The translations under genes and the position numbers were made by a program. Shown one piece after another: positions 1-10,039 of a stretch of 64,000 nt of DNA. This DNA is from Daedaleopsis sinensis (Eukaryota > Basidiomycota > Agaricomycetes > Polyporales > Polyporaceae): NCBI GenBank assembly GCA_033807695.1, contig CM066310.1, positions 2,046,001 through 2,110,000 on the forward strand. Reading direction: 5' to 3'. Every line of letters starts with the position of its first letter. Position 1 is the stretch's first letter. The notes beneath the pieces were generated by a model. That model saw nothing but the letters and a program-made list of their open reading frames with translations, did no database searches and was not told the origin of the DNA.

Positions 1-1635
1 GTGAGCCCTCGCTATCTCGGTCATCAGGTGCGTCGCGTTGACGAAACTTTCTCCCCCGCCATTGTTTCTCCTGTCGCGGAGCTCATATAAGATCGAGCTC
101 TTCTTTTTCGCGGCATTTATCTTATACCAATATTTAGATATCGTTTCTCCCTTCATCCACGCGTTCGCTGCAACGGCCTTTCTATTCGACGTGAAGCGTC
201 TCATTTCTAGCTCTGTAATTCTTTCTTGAATCGTAGCTGCTTCCGCCACTTTCCTGTCAGTTTCCAATCTGCTTGTGCAGTTTACTTTCAGCGTCGCGTT
301 CAGGTCTTTTCGTAGGGCGCTAATTTCCGCTACAATTTTGGGTACCTTCTTCTTTACTCTCGCCTTTGCCGCCTCAATAATTTTGCTTTTCATGCCCGAT
401 AATACTATCTGCGCGTTCATGGTTTCTGAGCGATTGACTATCCTTTCTAGTTCAGCTTGAGCTTCCAAGCCGATCTCCCTGATTGTCGAGTGGAATATAG
501 GATCTGTCATCAGTAGGTCAGGGATCGCCCACCTTCCTTTCCCCATGTCTGGCATTCCATAGTTCGCAAGCGAGAAGGTGACAAGCTGGTGGTCTGTCGA
601 GAAGCCCGCGGGCTTTGTTGACCAGTCCTCTGCCCTCTCCGCCCATTCTCGCTTCATATACGCCCGGTCTATTCTCGATTGGCTGCTGGTGGCTTTTTGA
701 AGGTACGTAAACTTCAACGTCTTCTTATACCTCATTCTATATCCATCTACTATGTTTAGCTCATTACACAGTGCTGCAAGGGCGTCGACAGCATCCTGCG
801 CGTCCTTCCTATGTGGGAGCCTATCGATCGATTCCTCGACCATGTTGAAGTCCCCGAGCATGATGTCGGGCTTTAAGGCTCGTTGTTCGCGGGTGATTCT
901 GGATAGTTCTCTCCAGAATTCCGAATTCTCGTCTTCGCGGTTCGGTGCGTATACGTTGAGTAACGAGAATTTCATCGTTTCTGTCCACCAGAAGCTGACC
1001 GACATCGCTCTGCCTTCTATTAGGTATTTCGTGTCCACTTTTTCCACGTCAATGATTCTTTTGTTGAGGACGAAGGCCACACCTCTCGCGCCCGTCGCAT
1101 TGTCTGGATCCGGGCTGCCTACCACCATCAGCGTTGCACGAAAAAGTGTGTTTAGCATATCTACTCTCTCCTGCGTGAGGTGCGCTTCTTGAATCGCCAG
1201 AATGCCTATTTTGTTGTCTCTAACTAATTGGTTAATGCACAGCCATTTGTCCGTAGCTGTGTTCACGGCGGCATTACCGAAGCCTCTCATGTTTAGCGTT
1301 GCGATTCGAAGTCGCCCGCTATGGATCTTCGCTCTGTAGCCAGTGTCCGCCGCCAATCCATTTTCAGGTTCAGTTATGTCTCCGTCGACGTCAATTACTC
1401 CCTCGTCATCGTCATTCCTCATCTCCGTGACCGTGCCCATGGCCGCATGGTCAGGGCCCGCCGCACCTTCCGTGCTGGTGCCCAGGTCTTCGCCGTCGTT
1501 GTCGGTGCGGGTGTCAGCGACCGCTACCGAGGCACCAGAGCGCATATGTCCGTGTATCGTGTAAGCGTCCGTTATAAGTGTATTTCTCGATGATGTATTA
1601 GATGCAGCTGGATTTGTCAATGGAACTACAGCCAT
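1..1635 (-). CDS. LINE ORF2, endonuclease part (5' 545 codons)
   Basis: The frame is open from an ATG at 1635 to the window edge without a stop. An acidic N-terminal leader is followed from about 1310 by an endonuclease/exonuclease/phosphatase fold. I see the opening strand IATLNMRGFGN, the catalytic IQEAH segment, NVYAP, the GDFN motif (LGDFNMVEE, near 860) and the terminal STDHQLVTFSL with the catalytic Asp-His (near 590). These residues nick target DNA in LINE retrotransposition. After the domain comes a Lys/Glu-rich linker leading to the reverse transcriptase, which is outside the window. A second in-frame ATG at 1545 is also possible. The family (Tad1-like) is inferred from fungal origin and layout only. 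Confidence 0.85.
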   Translation of the reverse strand, partial: MAVVPLTNPAASNTSSRNTLITDAYTIHGHMRSGASVAVADTRTDNDGEDLGTSTEGAAGPDHAAMGTVTEMRNDDDEGVIDVDGDITEPENGLAADTGYRAKIHSGRLRIATLNMRGFGNAAVNTATDKWLCINQLVRDNKIGILAIQEAHLTQERVDMLNTLFRATLMVVGSPDPDNATGARGVAFVLNKRIIDVEKVDTKYLIEGRAMSVSFWWTETMKFSLLNVYAPNREDENSEFWRELSRITREQRALKPDIMLGDFNMVEESIDRLPHRKDAQDAVDALAALCNELNIVDGYRMRYKKTLKFTYLQKATSSQSRIDRAYMKREWAERAEDWSTKPAGFSTDHQLVTFSLANYGMPDMGKGRWAIPDLLMTDPIFHSTIREIGLEAQAELERIVNRSETMNAQIVLSGMKSKIIEAAKARVKKKVPKIVAEISALRKDLNATLKVNCTSRLETDRKVAEAATIQERITELEMRRFTSNRKAVAANAWMKGETISKYWYKINAAKKKSSILYELRDRRNNGGGESFVNATHLMTEIARAH

Positions 1636-1937
1636 TCATTCCATTCGAGCTCAGTTACCCACTGAGCAGGGCGACGTGTGGTTTCGCGTGCTTGCGCACA
1701 TCTACTTTCACTTCAGCATTTTGCTCGGCTTTGTCGGCCCTAAATAGGGCAGCCGTTGTTGGCCTTTCACACTTTCCTGTACTCTACGAGCCAGTGTATT
1801 AGGTGCTTCAGGCGTTCATCGTCACAATAGCCATCATTATAAGATTCGTTTTCGACTTCAAGAAACTCCATGCGAGGTTAATATAGTCCGCAAATAGTCC
1901 ATGTCAGGTCACTAGGTCTCCTAGGAGCGTCATCACC

Positions 1938-4373
1938 CTAGGTTCCCCGTCCTCTGCCTCTCTGGTATCCCCTGCCATTGCCTCGCCCTCTTCCGCGCTG
2001 GTATGTGCCGCGCTTCACCTGCGTCTGTGGTTGAAGAGGGACCATCGTGCTGGTGGGTTTGCCTTGTTGCTCCTGCGCGCTTTCTGCCGGTTGCACGGTC
2101 GTATACGCGCCCGTGCCCGCCTGCGGCCCTCTCCAGTCTATTACCGCCGGGAATGGGCATAGATGTGCTGGGTGGTCCACGCTCCTGCATCCAGCGCACC
2201 AGGTGATCTCCTTTGCTGTCGCCGTCGCAGTGATGTAGATGCCGAATTTCATCTTCCTTAGCCCCGCTACCCATTCCCTCCACCTGTTGATGCTCTGAGT
2301 CGGGGAGTCGATGTACACGTTCGCGACAATGCTGCCGCTCGCGAGCTCGATTATTCGCACTGTCAGGGATTCGAGGATGCGATTCGCCGCCGCCAACGGT
2401 TCCATGTTGGCGAAATCCGGGTTTTCTCGAGTCATCGCGAAGATCTGGTTGTATACGAGGGGAGAGTAGAACACTGAGTCAACCGTTGCTTCTATGTTCG
2501 CCTTGTTGCAGTCGAGGAAGCCTTCGAGCGATAAAACCCACTTGGGGATCGAGCCGGTTCTTGGGTATGCCATGAAGGTGATCGCTTTGAAGGCCCAGAC
2601 TCGTCCTTCGGCCAGAAACTTCACCGACTGCTCGTCGAGTCCTCTCACGGCCCATATCGTCGGAGCGTGTTTGTTCGATGGGTTAAGGCCGGGGGTTATC
2701 TCGGGCGGGACTATCTGGATGTCGGTGTCGGGCACGATCTTCATGATGGTGGTTCTAAGTGCATTCGCGATCTCGCGGTTGAAGCGGGTGTTGGTCGAGA
2801 ACCGGTAGTTGAAGATTTGTACGAGGAGGATGCGTTCCTCGATGACCTTCCATGCCGCCTGTATCCAGGCGAGAGAGAGGCCGCGGAGATGCCCTTCAGG
2901 GTCGTCCCTGTACACTTCTGGCCAGCCGCCTTCTGGGGGAGGAGTTGGGAAGTCTGCTTCGGCAATGGAGCACCCGACGATTGTTGGCAGTGACGCTGTA
3001 TCCATGATGGACAGCTGGTGGTCGATGTTGTTGTTCCAGCGTTGGAGGTCTGCTGCTCCCTGTGGACGCGGAGTGTCTCTTCTGATCGGCGGTGGTGGTG
3101 GGATCGCGGGGCCGTCTCTTGTCGCATGGTTTAGGGCTATCTGAGTCGTAGGTCTGTGGCTACCGGCAGTGCTCGCCATCGCCCACGACGGGGTTGTCGC
3201 CGGTCTTTCCATCGTTTGGTGGGTCCGTGGGTGATGCAGGGTCGCCGGTGCAGGTTGCAGGAGCTGGTATGCGGATGCGTTGGTCGTTCTCGTAGTCCAG
3301 TTCGTGATGCCAGGACCTGCGAGGGCGTTCATAGCGCTGTTCGAGGGCTCCTGTGGGATCGTTGGAGGGTGAATCCGCCGTGCCCCGCTCAAGTGTCTCC
3401 CAGTTCCGAAAAGATCTTCTCCCGTGCCAGCTTCTGGTTGCCCTGTCGTTCTTGCGCAGATGCCGCAGTTGCAGGCTCCTGATCCATCCACCCTCGTGCA
3501 CGCTCTCCCCTTGCCCTTCTCCGCCCTTGTTTCCGTCGGTGCGTCCACGTCCATCGGCGTTTCACCCGTGTTGGCTTCGCCTGTCTCCATCCTTGGCTGG
3601 GGCGTCGCCCGTATGAGGAAGGGATTGGTGAGCGATCGATCTGGTTGCGGAGCGTGCAGGGGGAGAAGGTTGCTGGCGGTAGTGTTTCCGGTCGGCGTCA
3701 GGCATTGGGATATGGCGCGGGACCCATTCGAGGCTGTCTGCTCGCATCTGACGTCCCTGCTTTTCGGCGTTGGGGTCGCCGGGAGCTGGTCGACTTCCGC
3801 GACTGCTGGGGTGAAGGTGAAGGCGGCCGGGGTGGTCAGCCATCTCGACTCAGTGCGGGGCATGCTCTCGTTCTGAGGTTGGTAGGGGGGAGTGATGTTC
3901 AGCTTCTGCCTAATCGTTCTCTGTTCCTCCTCGGCGGTCGGCGGTCCTGTCCAGGGTCTCTTTCGAGAGTCCAGGAGGCCCGTCTCTTCTTCCTGTCGGG
4001 CCGCGGGTTGGCCAGCGCTTTCGATCGATACGTCCTCTGGTTCTTCGATGAACTGGGCAAGGGGGGCATATCTGTTCATTCTGCGCGTCGGCGTCGGTGT
4101 GCCCGCTCTGTTCCAGATGCCCGTCATCGACGCTTCGAGGTCTTCGATCCTTAGAGGGGACACTCTTCGCGCTGGTGACGTGACTGCTTTCCATAAGTCT
4201 GCGCTGTCTTCTGAGCCTTCTCTTTCCGCACGGTTATCGACCTCTTGTGTCTCGACTACGGCGCTGTGCGCTCGCGGGTCTGCGTGTTGGGGAGTGGGCT
4301 CATCCACAGCCTCGGGACTGTTTATCGGCGAGCTGGGCGGTAGGGGGGAGCTGACTTCTGCCTGCTTGGCCAA
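1938..4373 (-). CDS. LINE ORF1 (gag-like), main frame
   Basis: This 811-codon frame encodes a Pro/Thr/Ser-rich N-terminal half, then a folded region (about residues 480-720). Next comes a CCHC knuckle, WCAGCRSVDHPAHLCPFP (C-x2-C-x4-H-x4-C), and a tail of RG repeats (YQRGRGRGNGRGYQRG). The knuckle plus RGG tail fits the nucleic-acid-binding ORF1 protein that coats LINE RNA. The frame lacks a good start: its first codon is TTG, just after an in-frame TGA. The natural N-terminus (with an ATG at 4780) lies in another frame that overlaps this one at 4322-4373, which suggests a frameshift. The 300 bp to ORF2 holds no other frame. Confidence 0.8.
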   Translation of the reverse strand: MAKQAEVSSPLPPSSPINSPEAVDEPTPQHADPRAHSAVVETQEVDNRAEREGSEDSADLWKAVTSPARRVSPLRIEDLEASMTGIWNRAGTPTPTRRMNRYAPLAQFIEEPEDVSIESAGQPAARQEEETGLLDSRKRPWTGPPTAEEEQRTIRQKLNITPPYQPQNESMPRTESRWLTTPAAFTFTPAVAEVDQLPATPTPKSRDVRCEQTASNGSRAISQCLTPTGNTTASNLLPLHAPQPDRSLTNPFLIRATPQPRMETGEANTGETPMDVDAPTETRAEKGKGRACTRVDGSGACNCGICARTTGQPEAGTGEDLFGTGRHLSGARRIHPPTIPQEPSNSAMNALAGPGITNWTTRTTNASAYQLLQPAPATLHHPRTHQTMERPATTPSWAMASTAGSHRPTTQIALNHATRDGPAIPPPPPIRRDTPRPQGAADLQRWNNNIDHQLSIMDTASLPTIVGCSIAEADFPTPPPEGGWPEVYRDDPEGHLRGLSLAWIQAAWKVIEERILLVQIFNYRFSTNTRFNREIANALRTTIMKIVPDTDIQIVPPEITPGLNPSNKHAPTIWAVRGLDEQSVKFLAEGRVWAFKAITFMAYPRTGSIPKWVLSLEGFLDCNKANIEATVDSVFYSPLVYNQIFAMTRENPDFANMEPLAAANRILESLTVRIIELASGSIVANVYIDSPTQSINRWREWVAGLRKMKFGIYITATATAKEITWCAGCRSVDHPAHLCPFPAVIDWRGPQAGTGAYTTVQPAESAQEQQGKPTSTMVPLQPQTQVKRGTYQRGRGRGNGRGYQRGRGRGT

Positions 4374-4780
4374 GGTGTTAGCTCAATGTCCCGCACCGTG
4401 GATGTTACTGGACATACCACAGCTCCCCCACCAGGTGCCATTGCGCCCATACAAGGTGGTCCGACGTGTCTTCCGATCCCCGACGCTTCAGGTAGAGCTC
4501 CGTGGTCGTTCTCAGCCGCCGTTCCGTCGTTCATGGTGATGTCGGGGGGGCCTGGCTCGACCGCGCCGTCTCTGTCTGTTCCGGGCACGGCATGGGCGGG
4601 AGCCCGGACTGGGGCCGCAGGCGGGGGTGGGGTATTGCTCGACGCGATCGGTATATCTTCCATCGGTGAGTCTTGTCTAGTTGGCTTCGTCGATGCCGCC
4701 AGTCTAGCTGAGTGTCTGTTCTGATTCGTCGACGCTCGATTCTTCTTGCCTAGGACATGGGCGTAGGTCTGCCGCGTCAT
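4322..4780 (-). CDS. LINE ORF1, N-terminal segment in a shifted frame
   Basis: The segment starts with ATG at 4780 (MTRQTYAHVLGKK) and continues with a Pro/Ala-rich stretch until a stop at 4322. A short TYAHVL-type start is common in LINE ORF1 proteins. It ends inside the start of the 811-codon frame, in a different phase. The most economical reading is one ORF1 split by an indel between 4322 and 4373. A translational frameshift cannot be excluded from one copy. Confidence 0.55.
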   Translation of the reverse strand: MTRQTYAHVLGKKNRASTNQNRHSARLAASTKPTRQDSPMEDIPIASSNTPPPPAAPVRAPAHAVPGTDRDGAVEPGPPDITMNDGTAAENDHGALPEASGIGRHVGPPCMGAMAPGGGAVVCPVTSTVRDIELTPWPSRQKSAPPYRPARR

Positions 4781-5055
4781 GTGTTGTTACTGAGCGGGAG
4801 TCGTGTCGTCGGGTTCGGAGATTCGCGTGGAGAATGTGTAGGTATTGTGCGGGAGGCGAGAGAAAGCGTATGTGTGGTACTTTGGGTTTTCGTTTTGAGC
4901 AGAGGGTCTGAGATGGGTTGCTGCTGGATATCTTCATGCTCGCCGTATTTATGGTGGTTGTCCTTGGGCTTGGTGATGGTCGGGGTGTCCAAAGAGGCAC
5001 TCCCATTTCTCGATATGCTCTTCTGGAATTCCTTTAATCCAGGAGCATCTGCCAC

Positions 5056-6088
5056 GGCTCATGTGGCGTGCCCGCTGCTGCAGCGCTTGTCCCACGTAAG
5101 CGCCGCCGCATTTAGGTGTTGCAATCCAGACGTCTCACATTTCCTCCTTGCTTTTGACTACTCGTCCCGGTCCCCTCTTTGCAGGTTATCCATCGCAGGA
5201 GAGCATTCTACCAGCTGGGTTGTGGGATCACGTCTGTGTGTCGGTTCCTCTGCATGTCTGCTTGTCTATAGTAGTATGATGCTAACGGCGATTTTTAACC
5301 TAGCGCTGCCAGCAGTCAAGTCAATGCGAAGAACATCATTTGGCTGGCTAGCCGCTACAGGGTGAGTTGCATTTTCAGGTCCTCCATCTATCTCGACGGT
5401 CGATCTAGCCCTCTCTTTCAGATACGGCCGATGTTGACCGGAGTGTGTGGGCGTATTTCGTGGGATGGGTCTCCTTTCTCGCTGTTCCTGATTCCCTATG
5501 CAGGCCGGGGCTTTGTGGGCGTGGTATATTGTATGAGATATGGATGTTGGGATCTCCTCAGTCTGTGGTTGGGTGGACGATCTTCTCGTTCTTGCCCCTC
5601 ACATCTGCAATTTTGGTGGCTCCGACCGGGGTCTCGGGAGTTGGTGAGTTTGTCTCTCATTTGCTTGCTCGTCTGCAGGCCCTAGTATGGTTGCTTCCCC
5701 TCCATTATTTCCTCTATCCATTCCACTTTCGAGGTCACCCGCCTTCTCGAGGGTGCTTGCTGGGCCTGCTGCTCGGTCATGGTCCAATCTCTTTCAGGGT
5801 GTTCGGGGAGTTTGTTCATCATTCATTGCCTCGCACATTGCGCGTACCGACGCTGATTTTGTTTCCTAGATCCGCCGACGTCAATCTTTGCACGATAATC
5901 GCTTTAAACGAGTTGGGTACGTTCATCGTCCCCGCCTCACTTTCGGGGGCATCCGTGGGACGCTTGACCGAGCGCTCTGGTTTTCTTATGCCCCATATCC
6001 GTCTACGCCTCGTGTGCGTATCGCCACAGCCAGTATACCTTCCTGATAGACGCCGTGGCCATGAGGCAGCGTCTATTTCCGCCAGATT
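5056..6088. other. No confident gene; possible upstream exons
   Basis: Several plus-strand frames are open here, but none shows a convincing start or domain. A protein-like stretch QYTFLIDAVAMRQRLF is encoded at about 6031-6078 and may be an exon of the gene ending at 7773. I could not join it with a standard donor. Confidence 0.3.
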
Positions 6089-7773
6089 TTGAAGTTTAGC
6101 AGTGCGAGTTCGCTGGGTTCGCTCTGTGACCTGCCTTTATGTCTTCATACTTATTTTCTTGTTCCAAGCTTTCAGCCTGGCTTCCTTCGTGCTTATCCAG
6201 ATCTGCAGTGGGGGCCACCCATCCTCAGTCCGCCGCGACGCGGGATTGCCATCACCAATCGTCCTCTGTCAAGGGACCACTCTGGGGAAGGCGCATTGCT
6301 GTTCACGACGTCCGCCGCCATGCCGCCATCCCATTTCCCGGCCAAGTGTCACTCAGGCCTCGCAGTGCGCGCTCTCGCGACTGCCGACGCCCTCTTGTTC
6401 GCGCACTCAAGGTTTTACTTGTTCTCGCCCCCCCTGCTTCCCTCACTCGTCCGCGCCGCGACTCTGCCGTCTCGCCTTTATGTCGCCGTCCGCCACCCTA
6501 CGATGCGCGTTTCCTGGCTTCAAGCGGCGCTCAGCGTTGTCTTTGGTTCGACTCCGGCCGTCTCTGATTCAAGTCAGCCATATCCGTACGCTGTGGGGGA
6601 GCTCGACTTGGGCGACGAGTTGGCGTCGTCAGGAGGTGTCGCGGGAGGCTCGCGGCGTGGTGTCGTCAGTTCGCGGGGTGCAGCGGAGGATGTCTTGCGT
6701 ACGTTCTTTCTCTCGCTCTTTCTACTCTTCGCGTGCAGACCGTTGGGTCCTAGTCAACCCTCGCGTCTCTCCTCAAGTCCTTTCCCTCGCGCTCCAACGT
6801 GCCATCCTCCCGTCTTCCGGTGGCTCTCAAGACAAGACTTTGGAGTTGGTTGATGCTATTCTTGCTGTTTTGTCGCTTGTCGACGCGGCAAAGGGTGCGG
6901 TCTCACGTCCCGGGCCTCAGGAGTATGTCGTTTTCTCTCCTTCATGCATTCATTTGGCCCGGACCTTACGCTGTCCGCTCCAGACATTTGTATCTGCCAG
7001 TAAACCTGCGGGGAGGGCTCCTTCAACCTCGCGTTCGCAGGTGCGTGCATTTGTTTTGTTTCCAATCTTCCTTGGTGGGTTCGCGGTCTGACGCGATTGT
7101 AGTCGCCTCGCTGGCTTCATGTCGTACTCCGACCCCAGGAGTTCACGCTACTCTCTTCAATATGCAGCCGACTACCTTCGTTCTTTCCACTTTGCGATGC
7201 ATCCCAAGGGGTACGAGGCACTCCACGACGGCATGGACTTCGTGCGCGTTTGGGTTGTCGGACGGCCACGCGAGGTCACACTTCGTCAATGCGGTCCTGT
7301 CGATTCGCTTCCTGGTCTTATCGATCTCTTACTCTTGTCCGAGGCCGATAGGTTTTACCTCACCGACATCTACCGTCTACTCATGGACGATTCCAGCTAT
7401 GTGCATCCTAATATGGTCGTGAAAGTCCTTAATGTCCATCCTTTCGCATCGGTGAGCTTTACTTTTAGCTCTGCTGCGCGATCGCTGAAATTAACTGTCG
7501 TAGCTCCATCGCCGTTTTTATTTCATGCCCGAGGCATTTGATTCGTATGTTAGGGTCCGTCGCACACTTCCACGCGTTGAGGTTGATACCATTACCGAAC
7601 GTGACGTCTTGTTCGCCGATTGTCTCTGCGCCCGCGGTACTTCTCTTGACGACGTCCCGGGCGGCTTTTTACTCGCCCAGTCTGCTGTCGTTGTACATTC
7701 TTTCCTTGCAGGCACGCCTAGCACTGCTAGTGTGGTATCTTGTGACAGTACTGATACTCTCATTACTGCCTAG
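6089..7773 (+). CDS. Unrecognised multi-exon protein
   Basis: The 3' part is well supported by splice signals whose phases all close: an exon ending at 6698, then 6739-6922, 6984-7040, 7103-7451 and 7504-7773, with introns of 40-62 nt. Across the joins the product reads smoothly, for example RWVLVNPRVSPQVL, then LRGGLLQPRVR, then RLAGFMSYSDPRSS, then MDDSSYVHPNMVVKVL, ending DSTDTLITA. Upstream of 6698 the frame is open to 6089, but introns there are uncertain and the start is unknown. I recognise no domain, signal peptide or membrane segment. It could be a lineage-specific gene or part of an unrecognised element next to the LINE. That it is a real spliced gene is well supported; its function is unknown. 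Confidence 0.5.
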
Positions 7774-7884
7774 GCTCGCTACCGTGGTTGTATTTCTTGA
7801 GCACTCTCGTGTGTGATCTCATTTGACGTTTTGGGCTTGTATACCGTATAATCTTTTACTATTAGTGCTGAAGAATATACCTCG

Positions 7885-8116
7885 ACTTGTGCTTTGTCTA
7901 TCGCATACGTCCCATCGACGGCGCATCTCTCCCGGGGTGCGATGGATGTTAATACTGACTACCTGATCTCGATAGCTCGGCATGCTGTCTTGGGTACTAG
8001 ACTTGTGCTTTGGCTGTTATACACGTCGTGTTGACGGCGCATCTTTTCCGGAGTACTATGGATATCAATGCTGACTACCTGGTTTCGATATCTCGCCATT
8101 TATTGCTAGATACTCA
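7885..8116. repeat. Two diverged 116-bp tandem copies
   Basis: Copy one is 7885-8000 and copy two 8001-8116. Both begin ACTTGTGCTTTG, share GACGGCGCATCT, then a GACTACCTG...TCGATA block, and end in a GATACTCAATGCT / GGGTACTAG-like stretch. They differ by scattered substitutions, so the duplication is not recent. It lies just downstream of the gene ending at 7773. Confidence 0.65.
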
Positions 8117-8239
8117 ATGCTAGGTGCTCGTTTGTGTTATCAATGTTTCACATTGATTAAATCGATCACGGAGGGAGGGTACGTCAGTTGTTGTCCGTTG
8201 GTCACATGTATCGCTGTACTGAGACATTCGTATCGGGTA

Positions 8240-9031
8240 TCAGCGCAGCGGGTTCCTATCAGACCAGCCGCAGCTATACATATTGCTCCTCTTTTTTCTC
8301 TTTGCCTGCCTGACCTGCCCCCCTCCAGACGTCCCCGTCTTCTTGTCAGCTTTCCTCTTCCAGCATCCCGGTTCGACATTCCTCCAGTACTCATCTCTCT
8401 CGTCGTCCGAGTACGGCGACCCATCGCTGATCCAGTCGCCTCCTTCTCCTTCGCCTTCATCGTCCATCGCCTCATGCGTCGACCTCGTACACATCGCTCC
8501 GCTGCACCTATCTTCCTCCCTAGGGAGTGCGAAGCTCGAGAGGCTCTTCAACCGCCTTATCCCCGATTCCCGTTTGGGGATCGTCCTCGTCGTCCCGACG
8601 TCGTCATCGTGAACAACATTCGGGGTGATTGGGACAACGAGTTCAACAATACCGATGTTGCTTTTCGCGCATTCGTTGACGATGACAACACTCGCTTGTT
8701 CATCATTGCGACGGTTGATGCCTGTGACACATCCAAGGACGTGTGTCTCGTACGTCTCTTTAGGGTACGTCTTCGCTCTGGCTGCTTTTGTGATTGGGAT
8801 AGACGTAGCAAGGATGCTGATGAGGGCTCCTACTTGCAGCGGTGTCTCTAGCGTGGTTTCGAGCGTGTAGACGTGCGATTTTCTGGTGCCCGGTCTCTTC
8901 ATGGAGCCGACGGCGTAGTCAGTCCACTTAGCAACGACGGTGTGTGATTGGGGAGGGGGTGTTGGGGGTGGTGTGAGCGTAGGCGCGTGGGCGGTCTGGG
9001 GAGGGGGGTATAATGCAGCGGCCTGGAGCAT
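8240..9031 (-). CDS. Unrecognised 263-aa protein
   Basis: Single uninterrupted frame from ATG at 9031 to a stop at 8240. A Pro/Thr-rich N-terminus (residues 1-40) precedes a probable folded core (about 40-160) rich in Ile, Val and Thr. Then follow an acidic Ser/Asp/Glu stretch (about 190-220) and a basic tail (QVRQAKRKKRSN). The basic tail could act in nuclear import or nucleic-acid binding, but that is inference. No domain is recognised. A TATAAG box lies 24-31 bp upstream of the ATG, which argues for a genuine gene with a very short leader. Absence of introns is unusual among its neighbours. Confidence 0.5.
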   Translation of the reverse strand: MLQAAALYPPPQTAHAPTLTPPPTPPPQSHTVVAKWTDYAVGSMKRPGTRKSHVYTLETTLETPLQVGALISILATSIPITKAARAKTYPKETYETHVLGCVTGINRRNDEQASVVIVNECAKSNIGIVELVVPITPNVVHDDDVGTTRTIPKRESGIRRLKSLSSFALPREEDRCSGAMCTRSTHEAMDDEGEGEGGDWISDGSPYSDDERDEYWRNVEPGCWKRKADKKTGTSGGGQVRQAKRKKRSNMYSCGWSDRNPLR

Positions 9032-9054
9032 TGTGGGGGGTGAAGTTGGGCGAG

Positions 9055-9062
9055 CTTATAAA
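9055..9062 (-). promoter_or_regulatory. TATA-like box of the 263-aa gene
   Basis: On the minus strand the sequence AGTTTATAAGCT stands about 25-30 bp before the ATG at 9031. With usual TATA-to-start spacing, transcription would begin almost at the start codon. Confidence 0.4.
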
Positions 9063-10039
9063 CTTGCTTGTCCCTCTTTTAAATGTTGTTAATGTCGGTG
9101 CTTCAACTTTGTTATGTCTGCCGAATCGGCTTGACGGGGAGAAACGGATCGGGATATATCGGAATATCTGTTCAGAAAGATGTGTTTCTGCTGTCAGGAT
9201 GTCGTTTCGAGAGGTGCAACGGTTCAGGTATTCATATTCCAAGTTCCTAATCCCGTCGACGCTTGCAGTGTCTCATCTCATCCATTGCACTTATCCGTTG
9301 TGTGGCGCTTTGGATCCCTGAACGCTGATGCGTCTTGAGTAGTTTGGTATTTCTAGCTGCCAAGTGCTTGCGGCGACCATGGATGTTCCCCGGTTAGCTA
9401 CTAGTTCGTAGGTCTCTATAACTGTGTATAGATCCTGCAGGGAGGGCATCGTCGCATTTGCCTGTTTACTGACCCTAGCTGGGCATCTATTGTCCTCTTT
9501 ATTCTCCCCCCACACCCTTCTGGGGGTCTTCGTACATGTGTTTCGAGGTGTCGGGGCCATGTCGGCCTGGGGTGTATGCGTTTCGAGTACATCTTCACTG
9601 TACATTGGTCGTGGAGACACGGTCATGTGACCGCGTTCTGCCTGGAGTCACGCATTTTATTGGTTTCCCACTCGGAGCATATCTCGTGCCAGAGTAACTG
9701 GGGGAGCGGGATTTTAGTCTGCTGCTTACTGTTGACGACTCTCAGGCTTAGAAGCGATAGTTGGCACGGGGTACTTAGCCTTTTAGGAGTGCTTATCGGG
9801 CTGGTAGTAGCATACTATGCTACAGGCGGCTGCCCTTCGTTTCTGACCGGCCCGGCATTCAGAGTGCCCCGAGGCCGTTGCAGTATTCTTCCGGTCCGGT
9901 GTGCTCCGAGTAGTTATTCCGTCGCACTGCAGCGTAGCGTGCAAGCAGACTGTTGGTCAGGGGTCTCGTCATTCGCGGGTGCCGCTTCATCTCGTACGAG
10001 TCGTTTCAAACTATACAGTCAAGGCGACGCGGTGTTCGA
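9063..10039. other. No gene seen
   Basis: Moderate-GC DNA with short open frames on both strands but no splice-supported coding path, no tRNA and no clear repeat. Confidence 0.4.

Larger units (their letters stand above)
1..5055 (-). mobile_element. LINE (non-LTR retrotransposon, Tad1-like), cut by window edge
   Basis: Read on the minus strand, an ORF1 with a CCHC knuckle is followed by an ORF2 opening with an AP-endonuclease domain, the order of a two-ORF LINE. The reverse transcriptase would lie left of base 1. The right (5') boundary near 5055 is a guess: coding potential ends at 4780 and I saw no target-site duplication. ORF1 carries one apparent frame change, so this copy may be dead even though ORF2 is open throughout the window. 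Confidence 0.85.

Noticed and set aside
4757..5365. 202-codon plus-strand frame
   Set aside because: Antisense to the LINE 5' end and leader; no homology seen.
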